Part shown: positions 32,288 through 41,881 of the stretch, one piece after another
Layout: the number at the start of each line of letters is the position of its first letter
Position numbering within the stretch: position 1 is the stretch's first letter
From: Acidobacteriota bacterium
GTDB lineage: Bacteria; Acidobacteriota; Aminicenantia; JBFLYD01
Reading direction: 5' to 3'
Length of the DNA stretch: 41,988 nt
Assembly (NCBI GenBank): GCA_040756905.1
Contig: JBFLYD010000017.1
Location: 1-41,988 of the forward strand
Translations under genes and position numbers: made by a program
The notes under the pieces: model-generated
What the model was told of the DNA's origin: nothing
Databases searched by the model: none
What the model saw: the letters and a program-made list of their open reading frames with translations, nothing else

Positions 32288-33835
32288 TTATATACTGAGC
32301 TTTTCAATTTTTCTCCTTTTGCTGATTATAAGTTCAAATATATTTCTCGATACAAATACTGCAGTGAACATAGAAGCTACAATACCTATTATCAATGTTA
32401 CAGCAAAACCTTTAACAGGTCCTGTTCCAAATTGAAAAAGAAATACTGCAGCGATTATGGTTGTGATATTTGAATCTAAAATTGTCACAAAAGCTTTTGA
32501 GAACCCGCTGGCAATTGCTGCTCTAACAGTCTTCCCAAGCCTCAAGTCTTCTCTTATCCTTTCAAAAATCAAGACATTGGCATCGACGGCCATACCCACG
32601 GTCAATATAATTCCTGCAATTCCAGGAAGTGTAAGAGTTGCCTTAAAATAGCTCATAACACCCAGAAGGATAATCATATTAAAGATAAGGGCCACAAATG
32701 CATTTACTCCGGCTGCTTTATAATAAATTATCATAAACAAAATAACCAGAACCAATGCTATTAAATAAGAGGTTAATCCTTTTCGAATAGAATCGATTCC
32801 AAGGGACGGACCTACTGTTCTCTCCTCAAGATACTTGATAGAAGCAGGAAGGGAGCCTGACCTTAATACAAGAGATAAATCATCAACCTCTTCAATTGAA
32901 AATCTTCCTGTGATAATTCCCTGGTCCCTGATAGTAGCTTGAATAGTTGGTGCACTTATAACTTTATTATCGAGGACAATAGCAAGGGGCTTTCCAATAT
33001 TCTGAGATGTAACTTTTTCGAATATCTTTCCTGCAGCAGAACTCAATGTAAAGCTCACCACAGGTTGATTAAATTCATCTGTGGATCTTCTTGCATTTCT
33101 GATATCTTTTCCAGTAACTGCAGCTACTTTCTTTAAAAGATAAAAACCCTCTACCCCCTTTCTTGGGTCTCCCCTTACAACGTCTGCATCACCTGGTACA
33201 ACTCCTCCAAAATCTTTTAAAAGAGCTTCTTCACTCGGAGCAGGACCAGCAACAACAAGTTTCCATTCAAGAAGGGCTGTGCTTTTTATTATGGCTTTCA
33301 CCCTGTCAGGATCGCTTACACCTGGAAGCTGAACGAGAATTCTTTCTCCTCCCATTCCCTGTCTCTGAATTACTGGCTCTGCCACTCCAAATTCATCTAC
33401 TCTATTCCTTATTGTTTCAATTGCCTGGGAGACAGATTGATCCCTTATTTGAGTTGCTATATTCAGTCTCATCGATAATCTCACAACATTACTAAAAATC
33501 GAATAATCCCAATCTATAAAATACTGGTCAAGGATATTTTTAATTTCATCTTCCTGAGAGGAGTCAATTCCCTCGATTTCGAATGAACTTACCCCTAATT
33601 TTTTTATCGAAGAATATTTAATTATTTTCTCCTTGAAAAGATCCTGAATCCTAAGAATTTGATGATCGGTTTCCATATTAAGGGCATCATTAGTTTCCAC
33701 TTTCAGGACTAAATGCATTCCTCCTTTTAAATCCAGGCCAAGTTTTATTTTTTGTTTTGGAGGAAAAGTCAAAAATCCTGTTCCGATTACTACAATAGCT
33801 ATCAAAATCCATTTCCACATTAAATCTTTCTTCAT
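32288..33835 (-). CDS. secD: Protein translocase subunit SecD
   Basis: 515 residues. LGLDLKGGMHLVL (32-44) follows helix 1, then a large periplasmic P1 domain with RNRVDEFGVAEPVIQRQG, and five C-terminal helices with GMAVDANVLIFERIREDLR. Normal single SecD length. Partner of SecF in the same operon. Confidence 0.95.
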   Translation of the reverse strand: MKKDLMWKWILIAIVVIGTGFLTFPPKQKIKLGLDLKGGMHLVLKVETNDALNMETDHQILRIQDLFKEKIIKYSSIKKLGVSSFEIEGIDSSQEDEIKNILDQYFIDWDYSIFSNVVRLSMRLNIATQIRDQSVSQAIETIRNRVDEFGVAEPVIQRQGMGGERILVQLPGVSDPDRVKAIIKSTALLEWKLVVAGPAPSEEALLKDFGGVVPGDADVVRGDPRKGVEGFYLLKKVAAVTGKDIRNARRSTDEFNQPVVSFTLSSAAGKIFEKVTSQNIGKPLAIVLDNKVISAPTIQATIRDQGIITGRFSIEEVDDLSLVLRSGSLPASIKYLEERTVGPSLGIDSIRKGLTSYLIALVLVILFMIIYYKAAGVNAFVALIFNMIILLGVMSYFKATLTLPGIAGIILTVGMAVDANVLIFERIREDLRLGKTVRAAIASGFSKAFVTILDSNITTIIAAVFLFQFGTGPVKGFAVTLIIGIVASMFTAVFVSRNIFELIISKRRKIEKLSI

Positions 33836-33880
33836 CTCAAGGAATCATTGTTAGAAATGATAAATCATCAAAAAAGTAAT

Positions 33881-34194
33881 TTATTTATGTTCTTTTCCTA
33901 AAACTCCGGAAATAGCATTTTTTGCTATATCTATTTTTACATTCGTTGCTATTCGAAGCTCTATCTTATCTTCATGAACGCCCATAACAACACCATAAAT
34001 TCCACCTGTTGTAATTACTTTATCGCCAGGCTTTAGACTTCCTATCATCTGCTGGTGTTTTTTCTGTCTTTTCCTTGCTGGTAAAATCAAAAGTAGATAG
34101 AAAACTATAAAGACTAAAATAAAAGGAAGTAAGCCTGCTAAAACACTACCAGAAGGTTGAGAAGACTTTTGCTGTGCGAAAAGAAACAAACTCA

Positions 34195-34195
<1 letters not shown>
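33881..34195 (-). CDS. yajC: Preprotein translocase subunit YajC
   Basis: 104 residues: one membrane helix (about 20-40) ending PARKRQKKHQQM, then the small KOW-like domain 'LKPGDKVITTGGIYGVV'. Associates with SecDF. Its ATG overlaps the tgt stop as TAATG, so the two are translationally coupled. Confidence 0.93.
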
Positions 34196-35343
<1,148 letters not shown>

Positions 35344-35356
35344 TCATAGGCTCAAC

Positions 35357-35375
35357 TTTGGGGCTTCGCCCCAAA
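35357..35375. other. GC-rich perfect stem-loop
   Basis: TTTGGGGCTTCGCCCCAAA forms an 8-bp perfect stem with a 3-base loop in the gap between the ychF-like gene and tgt. No T-tract follows on either strand, so it is not a standard intrinsic terminator. Confidence 0.5.
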
Positions 35376-35439
35376 CCCAATATTTCATTTTACCTCAAAG
35401 CATTTTTAAATAATAAGGATTTTCCTTCTTTATCAATAT

Positions 35440-35470
35440 AAACCTGAATTACCCTATGTAATTCAGGTTT
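35440..35470 (-). terminator. Hairpin at the end of the ychF-like gene
   Basis: AAACCTGAATTAC-CCTAT-GTAATTCAGGTTT: a 13-bp perfect stem that overlaps the stop codon of the GTPase gene. The stem is AT-rich and the following sequence is only partly T-rich, so termination is likely but not certain. Confidence 0.5.
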
Positions 35471-36536
35471 AAGAATGAGAAAATCTGATATAAATCACAT
35501 CTCCATCTTTTACTATGCAGTCCTTACCTTCCAGTCTAACAGCTCCTTTATTCTTTGCATTCTGAATTGATCCATGATTTAACAACTCTTCGTATGGGAT
35601 AATTTCAGCTTTTATAAAACCTTTCTCAAGGTCAGAATGAATTACTCCTGCAGCTTTATTGACTGTCATCCCTTTCCTCAGAGGCCACAATCTAACTTCA
35701 TCCTTCCCGATGGTAAAAAAAGAAATAATGTGGAGAACCTCAAGAGAGGCTTTTATGATTTTTCGACTTGTAAATTCTTTTAGACCCCACTCTTCCATAA
35801 AAGAAAGCCTCAAATCTTCCTCAAGTTCCATTATTTCTTCTTCGATTTTTCCACAGAAATTAATAGCAACTGCATTATCCTGTTTTTCAAAATATTTCAA
35901 TGAATCATATAGTTCAGAAATATTTTTTTCATCAAGATTAATCGCATAAATAATCGGCTTTCTGGAAAAAAATCCAAATCCTTTTATAATCTTTTCTTCT
36001 TCTCCATCCAATGTCACATTTCTTAATGGATAATCCTCATCAAGGGCAATTTTCAGTTTATGGAGTATCTTCAATTCTCTTTCTCTATTGATATCTTTAA
36101 CCTTTTTCAACTCTTTCTCGATTCTTTCTGTAGAGGATTCGATCGCAATCATGTCTACAAGTCTTAACTCTTCTTCAATCTCATAAATTTCTTTTTGAGG
36201 GTTTATCTCCTGCCTGAAATAGGGAACCGATGGACTTGAAAAAGCCCTGATTACAAATATCAAAGCGTCAAATTCTCTAAAATTTTCAAGATATACTGTA
36301 TTTTTAACTTCCCCGAAAGAAAACCCAGTCAGGTCTCCATAATCTATATGGAAACTTACTTTGTTCTTTTCAGGATAAAGGGATGAGAGATTGTCGAGCC
36401 TTTTATCTTCTATTTTTGCTGAACCAATCCTTATCTCTTTTGTTCCTTTATGCTCCTCTACTCTCTTCGAAACAGTCAAGAGATTCCACAGGCAAGTTTT
36501 GCCAACTTTTGGATATCCGAGGATCCCTATCTTCAT
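35469..36536 (-). CDS. YchF-type GTPase/ATPase, divergent
   Basis: 355 residues. Walker A is GYPKVGKT (7-14). The G4 motif is NLDE (near 214-217), the NxxE form that in YchF shifts preference from GTP to ATP. A TGS-like domain ends the protein (about 265-355, with LRKGMTVNKAAGVIHSDLEKG and DCIVKDGDVIYIRFS). Divergent points: where YchF has DIAGL it has D65-Y-G-D-L, and the coiled-coil part is shorter. It may be a second paralogue rather than the housekeeping copy. YchF binds ribosomes and helps in stress. Overlaps lpxB by 4 bases; last gene of the rpsO-pnp operon. Confidence 0.8.
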   Translation of the reverse strand: MKIGILGYPKVGKTCLWNLLTVSKRVEEHKGTKEIRIGSAKIEDKRLDNLSSLYPEKNKVSFHIDYGDLTGFSFGEVKNTVYLENFREFDALIFVIRAFSSPSVPYFRQEINPQKEIYEIEEELRLVDMIAIESSTERIEKELKKVKDINRERELKILHKLKIALDEDYPLRNVTLDGEEEKIIKGFGFFSRKPIIYAINLDEKNISELYDSLKYFEKQDNAVAINFCGKIEEEIMELEEDLRLSFMEEWGLKEFTSRKIIKASLEVLHIISFFTIGKDEVRLWPLRKGMTVNKAAGVIHSDLEKGFIKAEIIPYEELLNHGSIQNAKNKGAVRLEGKDCIVKDGDVIYIRFSHS

Positions 36537-37660
36537 TTCAAAAATTTATAAATTTCTTCCACCGCTATTTTTGAAGCATTTTCATATCCTAATTTCTCTT
36601 TTATTTCCCTAAAATGAGTTTTCATTTCTTCTATTTTATCTTGAGATCTAAGAATTTTTAGAGCCTCGTTATAGATATTTCCTGGAGTTAATCTCGTTTG
36701 TATCAATTCTGGAATTATTTCTTTTCCGGCTAAAATATTTACAATACTGAATTTATCAATTTTTACAAACTTTCTTCCCAAAAGGTATGAAATGGGCATC
36801 ACTTTATAAACTACTATCAACGGTATTTCTAAAAGTAATGCTTCTAAATTTGAAGTTCCACACGATGCTATTATCAAATCTGAATTTCCCATAACATCAT
36901 AAACTTTATCTTTTACAATATTAATTCGAATTTCATTTAAGTACCTGTTTAGATATTCTTTATCTATATTTCTTGCTAAAATCAAAAATGTCTCAATATC
37001 GAATTCTTTTTTTAGCATTTTAACAGCCTCGACTATCACTGGAAGATGATATTTAACTTCTCTCATCCTTGAACCAGGAAGAATTGATATTACTTTCTTT
37101 CTATCCAATATGTTAAAATTCTTCCTGAATTCTGAATCTGTCATATTTTTTACCACTCTGGAGACAAGAGGATGGCCTATATATTTATGTTTAATTTTTT
37201 CTTTTTCGTATATTTCAGCTTCGAAAGGAAAAATCAATAACATTAAATCAACGTATTTTTTTATCTTATTCAATCTTCTTCTTCTCCATGCCCATATAGT
37301 AGGACTTATGTAATAAACAACAGGTATTCCGTATTTTTTCAGTTTCTTTGCGATCATTAAATTGAAATCAGGAAAATCAATTAATATGGAAAGGGCTGGC
37401 TTTCTTCTTTCAATCTCTTTTTCCATTCTTTTTTTTATTTTCCATATTTTTCCTATCTGAGTTATGACTTCAAATATTCCGATAAAAGAAAGCTCATTTA
37501 CATCAAAAAGAATTTCCATTCCGGAATCTCTCATAAACTGGCCACCTGTTCCAAAGAATCTGTATTCATCTGTAAAATTCTTAAATTCCTTGATCAACTC
37601 GGCACCATACCTTTCAGCGGATTCCTCTCCAGCTATTATCAGGATACTTTTATTTTTCAT
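36533..37660 (-). CDS. lpxB: Lipid-A-disaccharide synthase
   Basis: 375 residues. Joins UDP-diacylglucosamine and lipid X in lipid A synthesis at the inner-membrane face. Recognised by IIAGEESAERYGAEL (about 8-22, GE-S-x-D-like), SFIGIFEV (58-65), LIDFPDFN near 91-98, YYISPTIWAWR near 115-125 and GHPL near 161-164. Its presence implies a lipopolysaccharide outer membrane. Overlaps the upstream gene by 11 and the downstream gene by 4 bases. Confidence 0.93.
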   Translation of the reverse strand: MKNKSILIIAGEESAERYGAELIKEFKNFTDEYRFFGTGGQFMRDSGMEILFDVNELSFIGIFEVITQIGKIWKIKKRMEKEIERRKPALSILIDFPDFNLMIAKKLKKYGIPVVYYISPTIWAWRRRRLNKIKKYVDLMLLIFPFEAEIYEKEKIKHKYIGHPLVSRVVKNMTDSEFRKNFNILDRKKVISILPGSRMREVKYHLPVIVEAVKMLKKEFDIETFLILARNIDKEYLNRYLNEIRINIVKDKVYDVMGNSDLIIASCGTSNLEALLLEIPLIVVYKVMPISYLLGRKFVKIDKFSIVNILAGKEIIPELIQTRLTPGNIYNEALKILRSQDKIEEMKTHFREIKEKLGYENASKIAVEEIYKFLK

Positions 37661-38183
37661 TCTCTCCTGCTTTTTCAGGCTTAAAATATTCCATTTTTAC
37701 AGTTTCATCCTGTTTTTTGCCATAATAAAAAAACCATTTGTTATAATGCTCTGCTTTATCATAAATTTTTATCGATTTTTCAGGATTAGAAGATACCACT
37801 CCTATAATTTGAGGCACATCTCTATAATATTTCAAGTATTTATTTGAAATGATCAACAAACTCCTTAATGCTTGCTTGGAAACTTCAATCTTGCTCGGGA
37901 TGACAATCAAATCCCATCCAGAAGAATTATTTGTAGGATCCTTGTACAACTTTCTTATACATTTCTGTTTCAGTAGTTCGTCCAGGGAGGATGGAAATTT
38001 TCCAGGATTTTTTATTTGATAAATTCTTATGGCTTCAACATACTGGCTTCCTCTGAATATCAATTCTTTTTCCCTCTCTCTCTTCATTGCAGTGGACCAC
38101 AGGGGATATATTGAGAGAAGAATTATTGCCATTATAGATACAGCTATCATTAAAATTACTATAGATATTCCTTTTTTTAACAT
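37650..38183 (-). CDS. Degenerate pseudopilin-like protein
   Basis: 177 residues. Begins MLKKGISIVILMIAVSIMAI, which has the charged leader, Gly and hydrophobic helix of a type IV pilin but lacks the Glu at position +5 (it is Ile) and the usual Phe +1. The following helix and 'PGKFPSSLDELLKQKCIRKLYKDPTN' resemble the GspG-like pattern 'YP-x-x-L-x-x-L...-DP' of its two neighbours, so common origin is likely. A minor pseudopilin of the GspK kind also lacks Glu5 and caps the pilus tip; that role is a guess. No ribosome site is visible before the ATG. Confidence 0.65.
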   Translation of the reverse strand: MLKKGISIVILMIAVSIMAIILLSIYPLWSTAMKREREKELIFRGSQYVEAIRIYQIKNPGKFPSSLDELLKQKCIRKLYKDPTNNSSGWDLIVIPSKIEVSKQALRSLLIISNKYLKYYRDVPQIIGVVSSNPEKSIKIYDKAEHYNKWFFYYGKKQDETVKMEYFKPEKAGENEK

Positions 38184-38219
38184 ATATATTATGAAAATTA
38201 TATTATTTGATATGAATTT

Positions 38220-38633
38220 TTACCAGCTATTATATGGAGAACCCTCTGAGGAAATTTCGCTCGACCCGCTTTTCACATCAATTATCCCCAATTCCTCCCC
38301 TGTTTTATGTTCTTCCAGAGAAGGCTCTTCACGAATGACAATCCAAGTGTCTTTTGATCTTGTAACCGGATCGATTGGAATTTCTCTGATATATCCTTCT
38401 TTAACAAGATCCTGTAAAGATAAAGGATATTTTCTTTTATCTGCAAAGTACTGATCTATTACTTTTCTTAATTGGAAAAGGTTTTCCTTGAGAACAACCT
38501 CTCTTGCCTTCCGAGTTGAGCCTTTAAATTGTGGAAGAGCAATTGCAGCAAGAATTCCTATCAATGTCAAAACTACCAGAAGCTCGATAAAAGTAAAGCC
38601 TCTTTTTCCCTGTTTTCCTTTTTTAAAAATCAT
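38220..38633 (-). CDS. GspG-like type II secretion pseudopilin
   Basis: 137 residues. Prepilin site KRG-FTFIELLVVLTLIGILAA: cleavage after G12, F13 at +1 and E17 at +5 as expected. Then an amphipathic helix and 'YFADKRKYPLSLQDLVKEGYIREIPIDPVT', the GspG C-terminal pattern. Ends SPYNSW like its upstream neighbour (TKYNTW), supporting duplication. Processed by a prepilin peptidase (not in this window) and assembled into a periplasmic pseudopilus. Confidence 0.85.
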   Translation of the reverse strand: MIFKKGKQGKRGFTFIELLVVLTLIGILAAIALPQFKGSTRKAREVVLKENLFQLRKVIDQYFADKRKYPLSLQDLVKEGYIREIPIDPVTRSKDTWIVIREEPSLEEHKTGEELGIIDVKSGSSEISSEGSPYNSW

Positions 38634-38652
38634 TTTTACCTCTTTCTACTTA

Positions 38653-39123
38653 TTACCATGTGTTATACTTTGTCCCATCAAGGCCTATGGCTTCACTTTT
38701 TGTATACACATCCCATACATTCTTTCCACCCCATACTTTTGAATCAGGACTGTCCTGATAAGACCTCAATCCCCAATCATAGGAATTTGTCATTGGATCA
38801 AGCGGAACCCTTCTTAAAAATTTTATAATTTTTCCTTTTGGCTCCAGTAATTCTACTCCATTAACAAGAGTCTGAAGGTCAGGAGGATATCCTTCACTTT
38901 CAGGCTCGATTTTTATCTTTTTTTCATCTGCCAATCTTTTGTATTGATCAATTGCTTCTCTCATTATTCTTAGATTTTCTCTTAATTCAATCTCTTTTTC
39001 CCTCTTTACTGCTAACTTCGCAAGGGGAAGAATCGAGGCAGCTAAAATTGAAAGTATTGATAAAGTCACAAGGAGTTCTATAAGTGTTAATGCTTTATCT
39101 TTTTTATTGGAAAGAGAATTCAT
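38653..39123 (-). CDS. Pseudopilin with alanine at the cleavage site
   Basis: 156 residues. Leader MNSLSNKKDKA then LTLIELLVTLSILSILAASI: Glu is at +5 but the -1 residue is Ala (A11), not the preferred Gly, and +1 is Leu. A GspG-like pattern follows ('YPPDLQTLVNGVELL...RRVPLDPMT') and the protein ends TKYNTW. The start codon is three bases after the pnp stop, so translation is probably coupled to pnp. Confidence 0.8.
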   Translation of the reverse strand: MNSLSNKKDKALTLIELLVTLSILSILAASILPLAKLAVKREKEIELRENLRIMREAIDQYKRLADEKKIKIEPESEGYPPDLQTLVNGVELLEPKGKIIKFLRRVPLDPMTNSYDWGLRSYQDSPDSKVWGGKNVWDVYTKSEAIGLDGTKYNTW

Positions 39124-39126
39124 TAA

Positions 39127-41268
39127 TCAGAAGAGTCTATTTCTTCTTCTATTATTAAATGTTGTTTTTGGTTTTCGATGTTTTTCTTCCTTGGAATCTA
39201 TAGCTTTCTTGCTCAATTTTACCCTGTTGTATTCGTCAATGTCTATTACCTTTACGAAAAATTCTTGACCTTCTTTTATCTCATCTTTTATGTTTTTAAT
39301 CCTGTAGGGTGCAATCTCTGAAATGTGAAGTAAACCCAACACATTTGGCATAATTTCGAGAAAAGCTCCGTAATCTTCAATTCTTTTTACTTTCCCAAGA
39401 TAGATTTTTCCAACTTCAACCTCAACTACGATTTCTTCTATCAGAGAGATCGCCTTTTTCATAGTCTCAGGGTCTGAGGCTGCGATGGTTACTTTTCCAT
39501 TATTTTCGATATTTATTTTTGCCCCTGTTTTTTCAATTATACTCTTTATGGTTTTCCCTGCTGGACCTATCAGATCTTTAATCTTATCAGGATTTATATC
39601 CATCTTCACAATTCTCGGAGCGAATTGAGATATTTGTTTCCTTGGCTCGGAAATTATGTTTAACATCTTTTCCAATATCTGAAGTCTTGCTTCTTTTGCC
39701 TGTTCCAGTGCCTCTTTCATTATTTGTGGTGTAACACCTTTTACTTTAATATCCATCTGTAATGCGGTAATGCCTTTTTTTGAGCCAGCTACTTTAAAAT
39801 CCATATCACCATAATGGTCTTCTAACCCTGCTATATCTGTTAATATTGCATAATGACCATTTTCGATAACAAGACCCATGGCAATTCCTGCTATAGGCAT
39901 TTTTAATGGAACGCCTGCATCCATTAATGCAAGACTCCCTCCACAGACAGTAGCCATAGAAGAAGATCCATTTGACTCTAAAATATCAGATACAAGTCGT
40001 ATCGTGTAAGGAAAACCTTCCTCCTCTGGAATAGATGGAAAAATGGCTCTTTCTGCAAGGGCTCCATGCCCAATCTCTCTCCTTCCAGGGGCTCTTAAAA
40101 ATGCAACTTCTCCAACAGAAAAAGGAGGGAAATTATAATGGACCATAAATCTTTTTGTAGCATTTTCTTCGTCGAGAATATCAAGATGCTGGACATCTTC
40201 AAATGTTCCTAATGTTACCGTAACCAGAGCCTGGGTCTCTCCCCTTGTAAATAACGCAGAGCCATGAGTTCTTGGAAGGAAACCCACTTCAATTGAAATG
40301 GGCCTTATCTCTTTAAAATCCCTTCCATCCGGTCTTCTTCTGTTGAAAACAACATCATTCCTGAACAATTCCTTTTTTATTTGTATAAATATTCTTTCAG
40401 TCTCTTTCCTCTCTTCTTCGTTCTCTTCTGGAATTGTTGAAATTAACGAGTCCAGGATCTCTTTTATTCTCGTTTCGCTCTCTTTCTTCCCAGGAGTATG
40501 AATCGCTGAAATTAAACTCTCCCTTATCTGCTCTTCAATCTTACTTCTTTTTTCAGGATCAATTATTTTTGGTTCCAGCGGTGTTTTTTTAGGGTTTATT
40601 CTGTGAAACAATTCTTTCTGGCAATTTACAATTTGCTTGATGTATTCGTGGGCAAACTGAATTGCTCCCCATATCTTATCTTCTTCAACTTCTTTTGCTC
40701 CTGCCTCAACCATAACTATTCCTTCTTCTGTTCCTGCAATAACTATGTTTAACGGACTCTCTTTCAGCTCCTCAGATGTAGGGTTTATACGATAATTATC
40801 GTTGATAATCCCAACTCTAACTGCCCCCACTGGGGTGTTAAAGGGAATTTCTGAAATGTACAATGAGGTGGATGCCCCGATTATTCCAAGGACATCCGGG
40901 TCATTAGCTAAATCAGCTGATAGAAGAAGAGCAACAATCTGAGTTTCATTACAATATCCTTCAGGAAATAAAGGCCTTATCGGTCTGTCAATTAATCTGC
41001 TTACAAGAATTTCTCTCTCTGAGGGCCTTCCTTCCCTCTTAAAAAACCCTCCTGGGATTTTACCAGCTGCATATGTATTTTCTCGATAATCGACAATAAG
41101 AGGTAAGAAATCTCCATTTTCCACTGGCTCTTCTTTAGCTGCAGCAGTTACAAGAACTATCGTATCTCCATACCTAATCAATGAAGATGCAGAGGATTGT
41201 TTTGCAAGAGAACCTGTTTCAATTATAAGTTTTCTACCCCCTATCTCCAGCTCTACTTTTTCCTTCAT
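39127..41268 (-). CDS. pnp: Polyribonucleotide nucleotidyltransferase (PNPase)
   Basis: 713 residues, normal. Two RNase PH-type cores (about 1-210 and 310-540; signature LLSADLANDPDVLG, and the second-core FMVHYNFPPFSVGE), a KH domain (about 550-610, with IGPAGKTIKSI) and an S1 domain (about 620-690, 'GKVKRIEDYGAFLEI'). Degrades RNA 3'-5' by phosphorolysis in the degradosome. Lies after rpsO, the classical arrangement, with a 31-base gap. Confidence 0.96.
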   Translation of the reverse strand: MKEKVELEIGGRKLIIETGSLAKQSSASSLIRYGDTIVLVTAAAKEEPVENGDFLPLIVDYRENTYAAGKIPGGFFKREGRPSEREILVSRLIDRPIRPLFPEGYCNETQIVALLLSADLANDPDVLGIIGASTSLYISEIPFNTPVGAVRVGIINDNYRINPTSEELKESPLNIVIAGTEEGIVMVEAGAKEVEEDKIWGAIQFAHEYIKQIVNCQKELFHRINPKKTPLEPKIIDPEKRSKIEEQIRESLISAIHTPGKKESETRIKEILDSLISTIPEENEEERKETERIFIQIKKELFRNDVVFNRRRPDGRDFKEIRPISIEVGFLPRTHGSALFTRGETQALVTVTLGTFEDVQHLDILDEENATKRFMVHYNFPPFSVGEVAFLRAPGRREIGHGALAERAIFPSIPEEEGFPYTIRLVSDILESNGSSSMATVCGGSLALMDAGVPLKMPIAGIAMGLVIENGHYAILTDIAGLEDHYGDMDFKVAGSKKGITALQMDIKVKGVTPQIMKEALEQAKEARLQILEKMLNIISEPRKQISQFAPRIVKMDINPDKIKDLIGPAGKTIKSIIEKTGAKINIENNGKVTIAASDPETMKKAISLIEEIVVEVEVGKIYLGKVKRIEDYGAFLEIMPNVLGLLHISEIAPYRIKNIKDEIKEGQEFFVKVIDIDEYNRVKLSKKAIDSKEEKHRKPKTTFNNRRRNRLF

Positions 41269-41299
41269 TTTACCTCCAGTTCAAACCCCAAGGGGAAAA

Positions 41300-41569
41300 T
41301 TATTTTCTAAGGCCTAATTCTTTCAATATCCTTCTATATTTTTCGTAATTATTTTTTTTAAGATATTCAAGAAGCCCTTTTCTTCTTCCAACAAGTTTCA
41401 TCAGCCCTGTCTTTGAATGATAATCTTTTTTGTGAATTTTAAAATGTTCGGTTAAATAATTAATTCTTTCAGTAAGTAATGCGATCTGAATCTCCGTAGA
41501 TCCAGTATCATTCTCATGAATTTTAAATTTATCTATTAACTCTTTCTTTCTGGTATCCGTAACAGCCAA
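41300..41569 (-). CDS. rpsO: Ribosomal protein uS15
   Basis: 89 residues, normal length. Four-helix 16S rRNA-binding protein; '[38 protein letters not shown]' family signature spans about 17-55. The start codon is TTG at 41569, chosen because AGGAGGAAAGA is ideally placed and the protein then begins MAVT as usual. In many bacteria S15 represses its own translation at a leader structure; I did not find a clear equivalent here. Confidence 0.96.
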   Translation of the reverse strand: MAVTDTRKKELIDKFKIHENDTGSTEIQIALLTERINYLTEHFKIHKKDYHSKTGLMKLVGRRKGLLEYLKKNNYEKYRRILKELGLRK

Positions 41570-41597
41570 TCTTTCCTCCTCTTTTAATTAATATATA

Positions 41598-41626
41598 ATA
41601 TTAACAGAATATTAAATAGAAGTAAA
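41598..41626 (-). promoter_or_regulatory. Promoter of rpsO-pnp
   Basis: TTTACT (41626-41621), 17-bp spacer, TAATAT (41603-41598) on the minus strand; the start would lie about 20 bases before the TTG start codon. Confidence 0.5.
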
Positions 41627-41665
41627 GGTATTTTTTAAAACATGGTTATATCCTTGCTATTCTCA

Positions 41666-41755
41666 GAGAGGCCAAACATCCCCTTCGCTCAGAGAATTTA
41701 GAGTAATCAGTAAGGGTGACTCCGAAAACACGCTGTATTTTCCCCAGTCCCGCAC
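41666..41755. repeat. Family-1 element, truncated copy E
   Basis: Left end GAGAGGCCAAACATC (41666-41680), then the inner block TAAGGGTGACTCCGAAAACA at 41711-41730 continuing to TTTTCCCCAG, which matches copy A at 15732-15768. After about 41748 the match stops and no right end is found before the window edge, so the copy is broken, perhaps by the family-2 repeat beside it. Confidence 0.65.
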
Positions 41756-41770
41756 TAACTTATTATTACC

Positions 41771-41808
41771 TAATACAAACGCATTGAATAAATTGTAGGG
41801 CAACCCTT
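41771..41808. repeat. Partial family-2 repeat
   Basis: TAATACAAACGCATTGAATAA then TTGTAGGGCAACCC matches the left part of the element at 2181-2223. The GC-rich middle and right end are missing. Confidence 0.5.
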
Positions 41809-41834
41809 ATAGTTATTTCATATGATTAGTACTC

Positions 41835-41862
41835 TTTACTTGTTAATATCTTTAGTTATAGT
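41835..41862 (+). promoter_or_regulatory. Promoter of the edge gene
   Basis: TTTACT (41835-41840), 16-bp spacer, TATAGT (41857-41862), ending 20 bases before the ATG at 41882. Confidence 0.45.
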
Positions 41863-41881
41863 TCTTTCTCAGGAGGTTTTG

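Larger units (their letters stand above)
41570..41881. other. 312-bp divergent intergenic region
   Basis: Between rpsO (minus) and the edge gene (plus). Contains the rpsO promoter, a truncated family-1 repeat (copy E), a partial family-2 repeat and a promoter facing right. No extra ORF with a ribosome site was seen. Confidence 0.7.
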
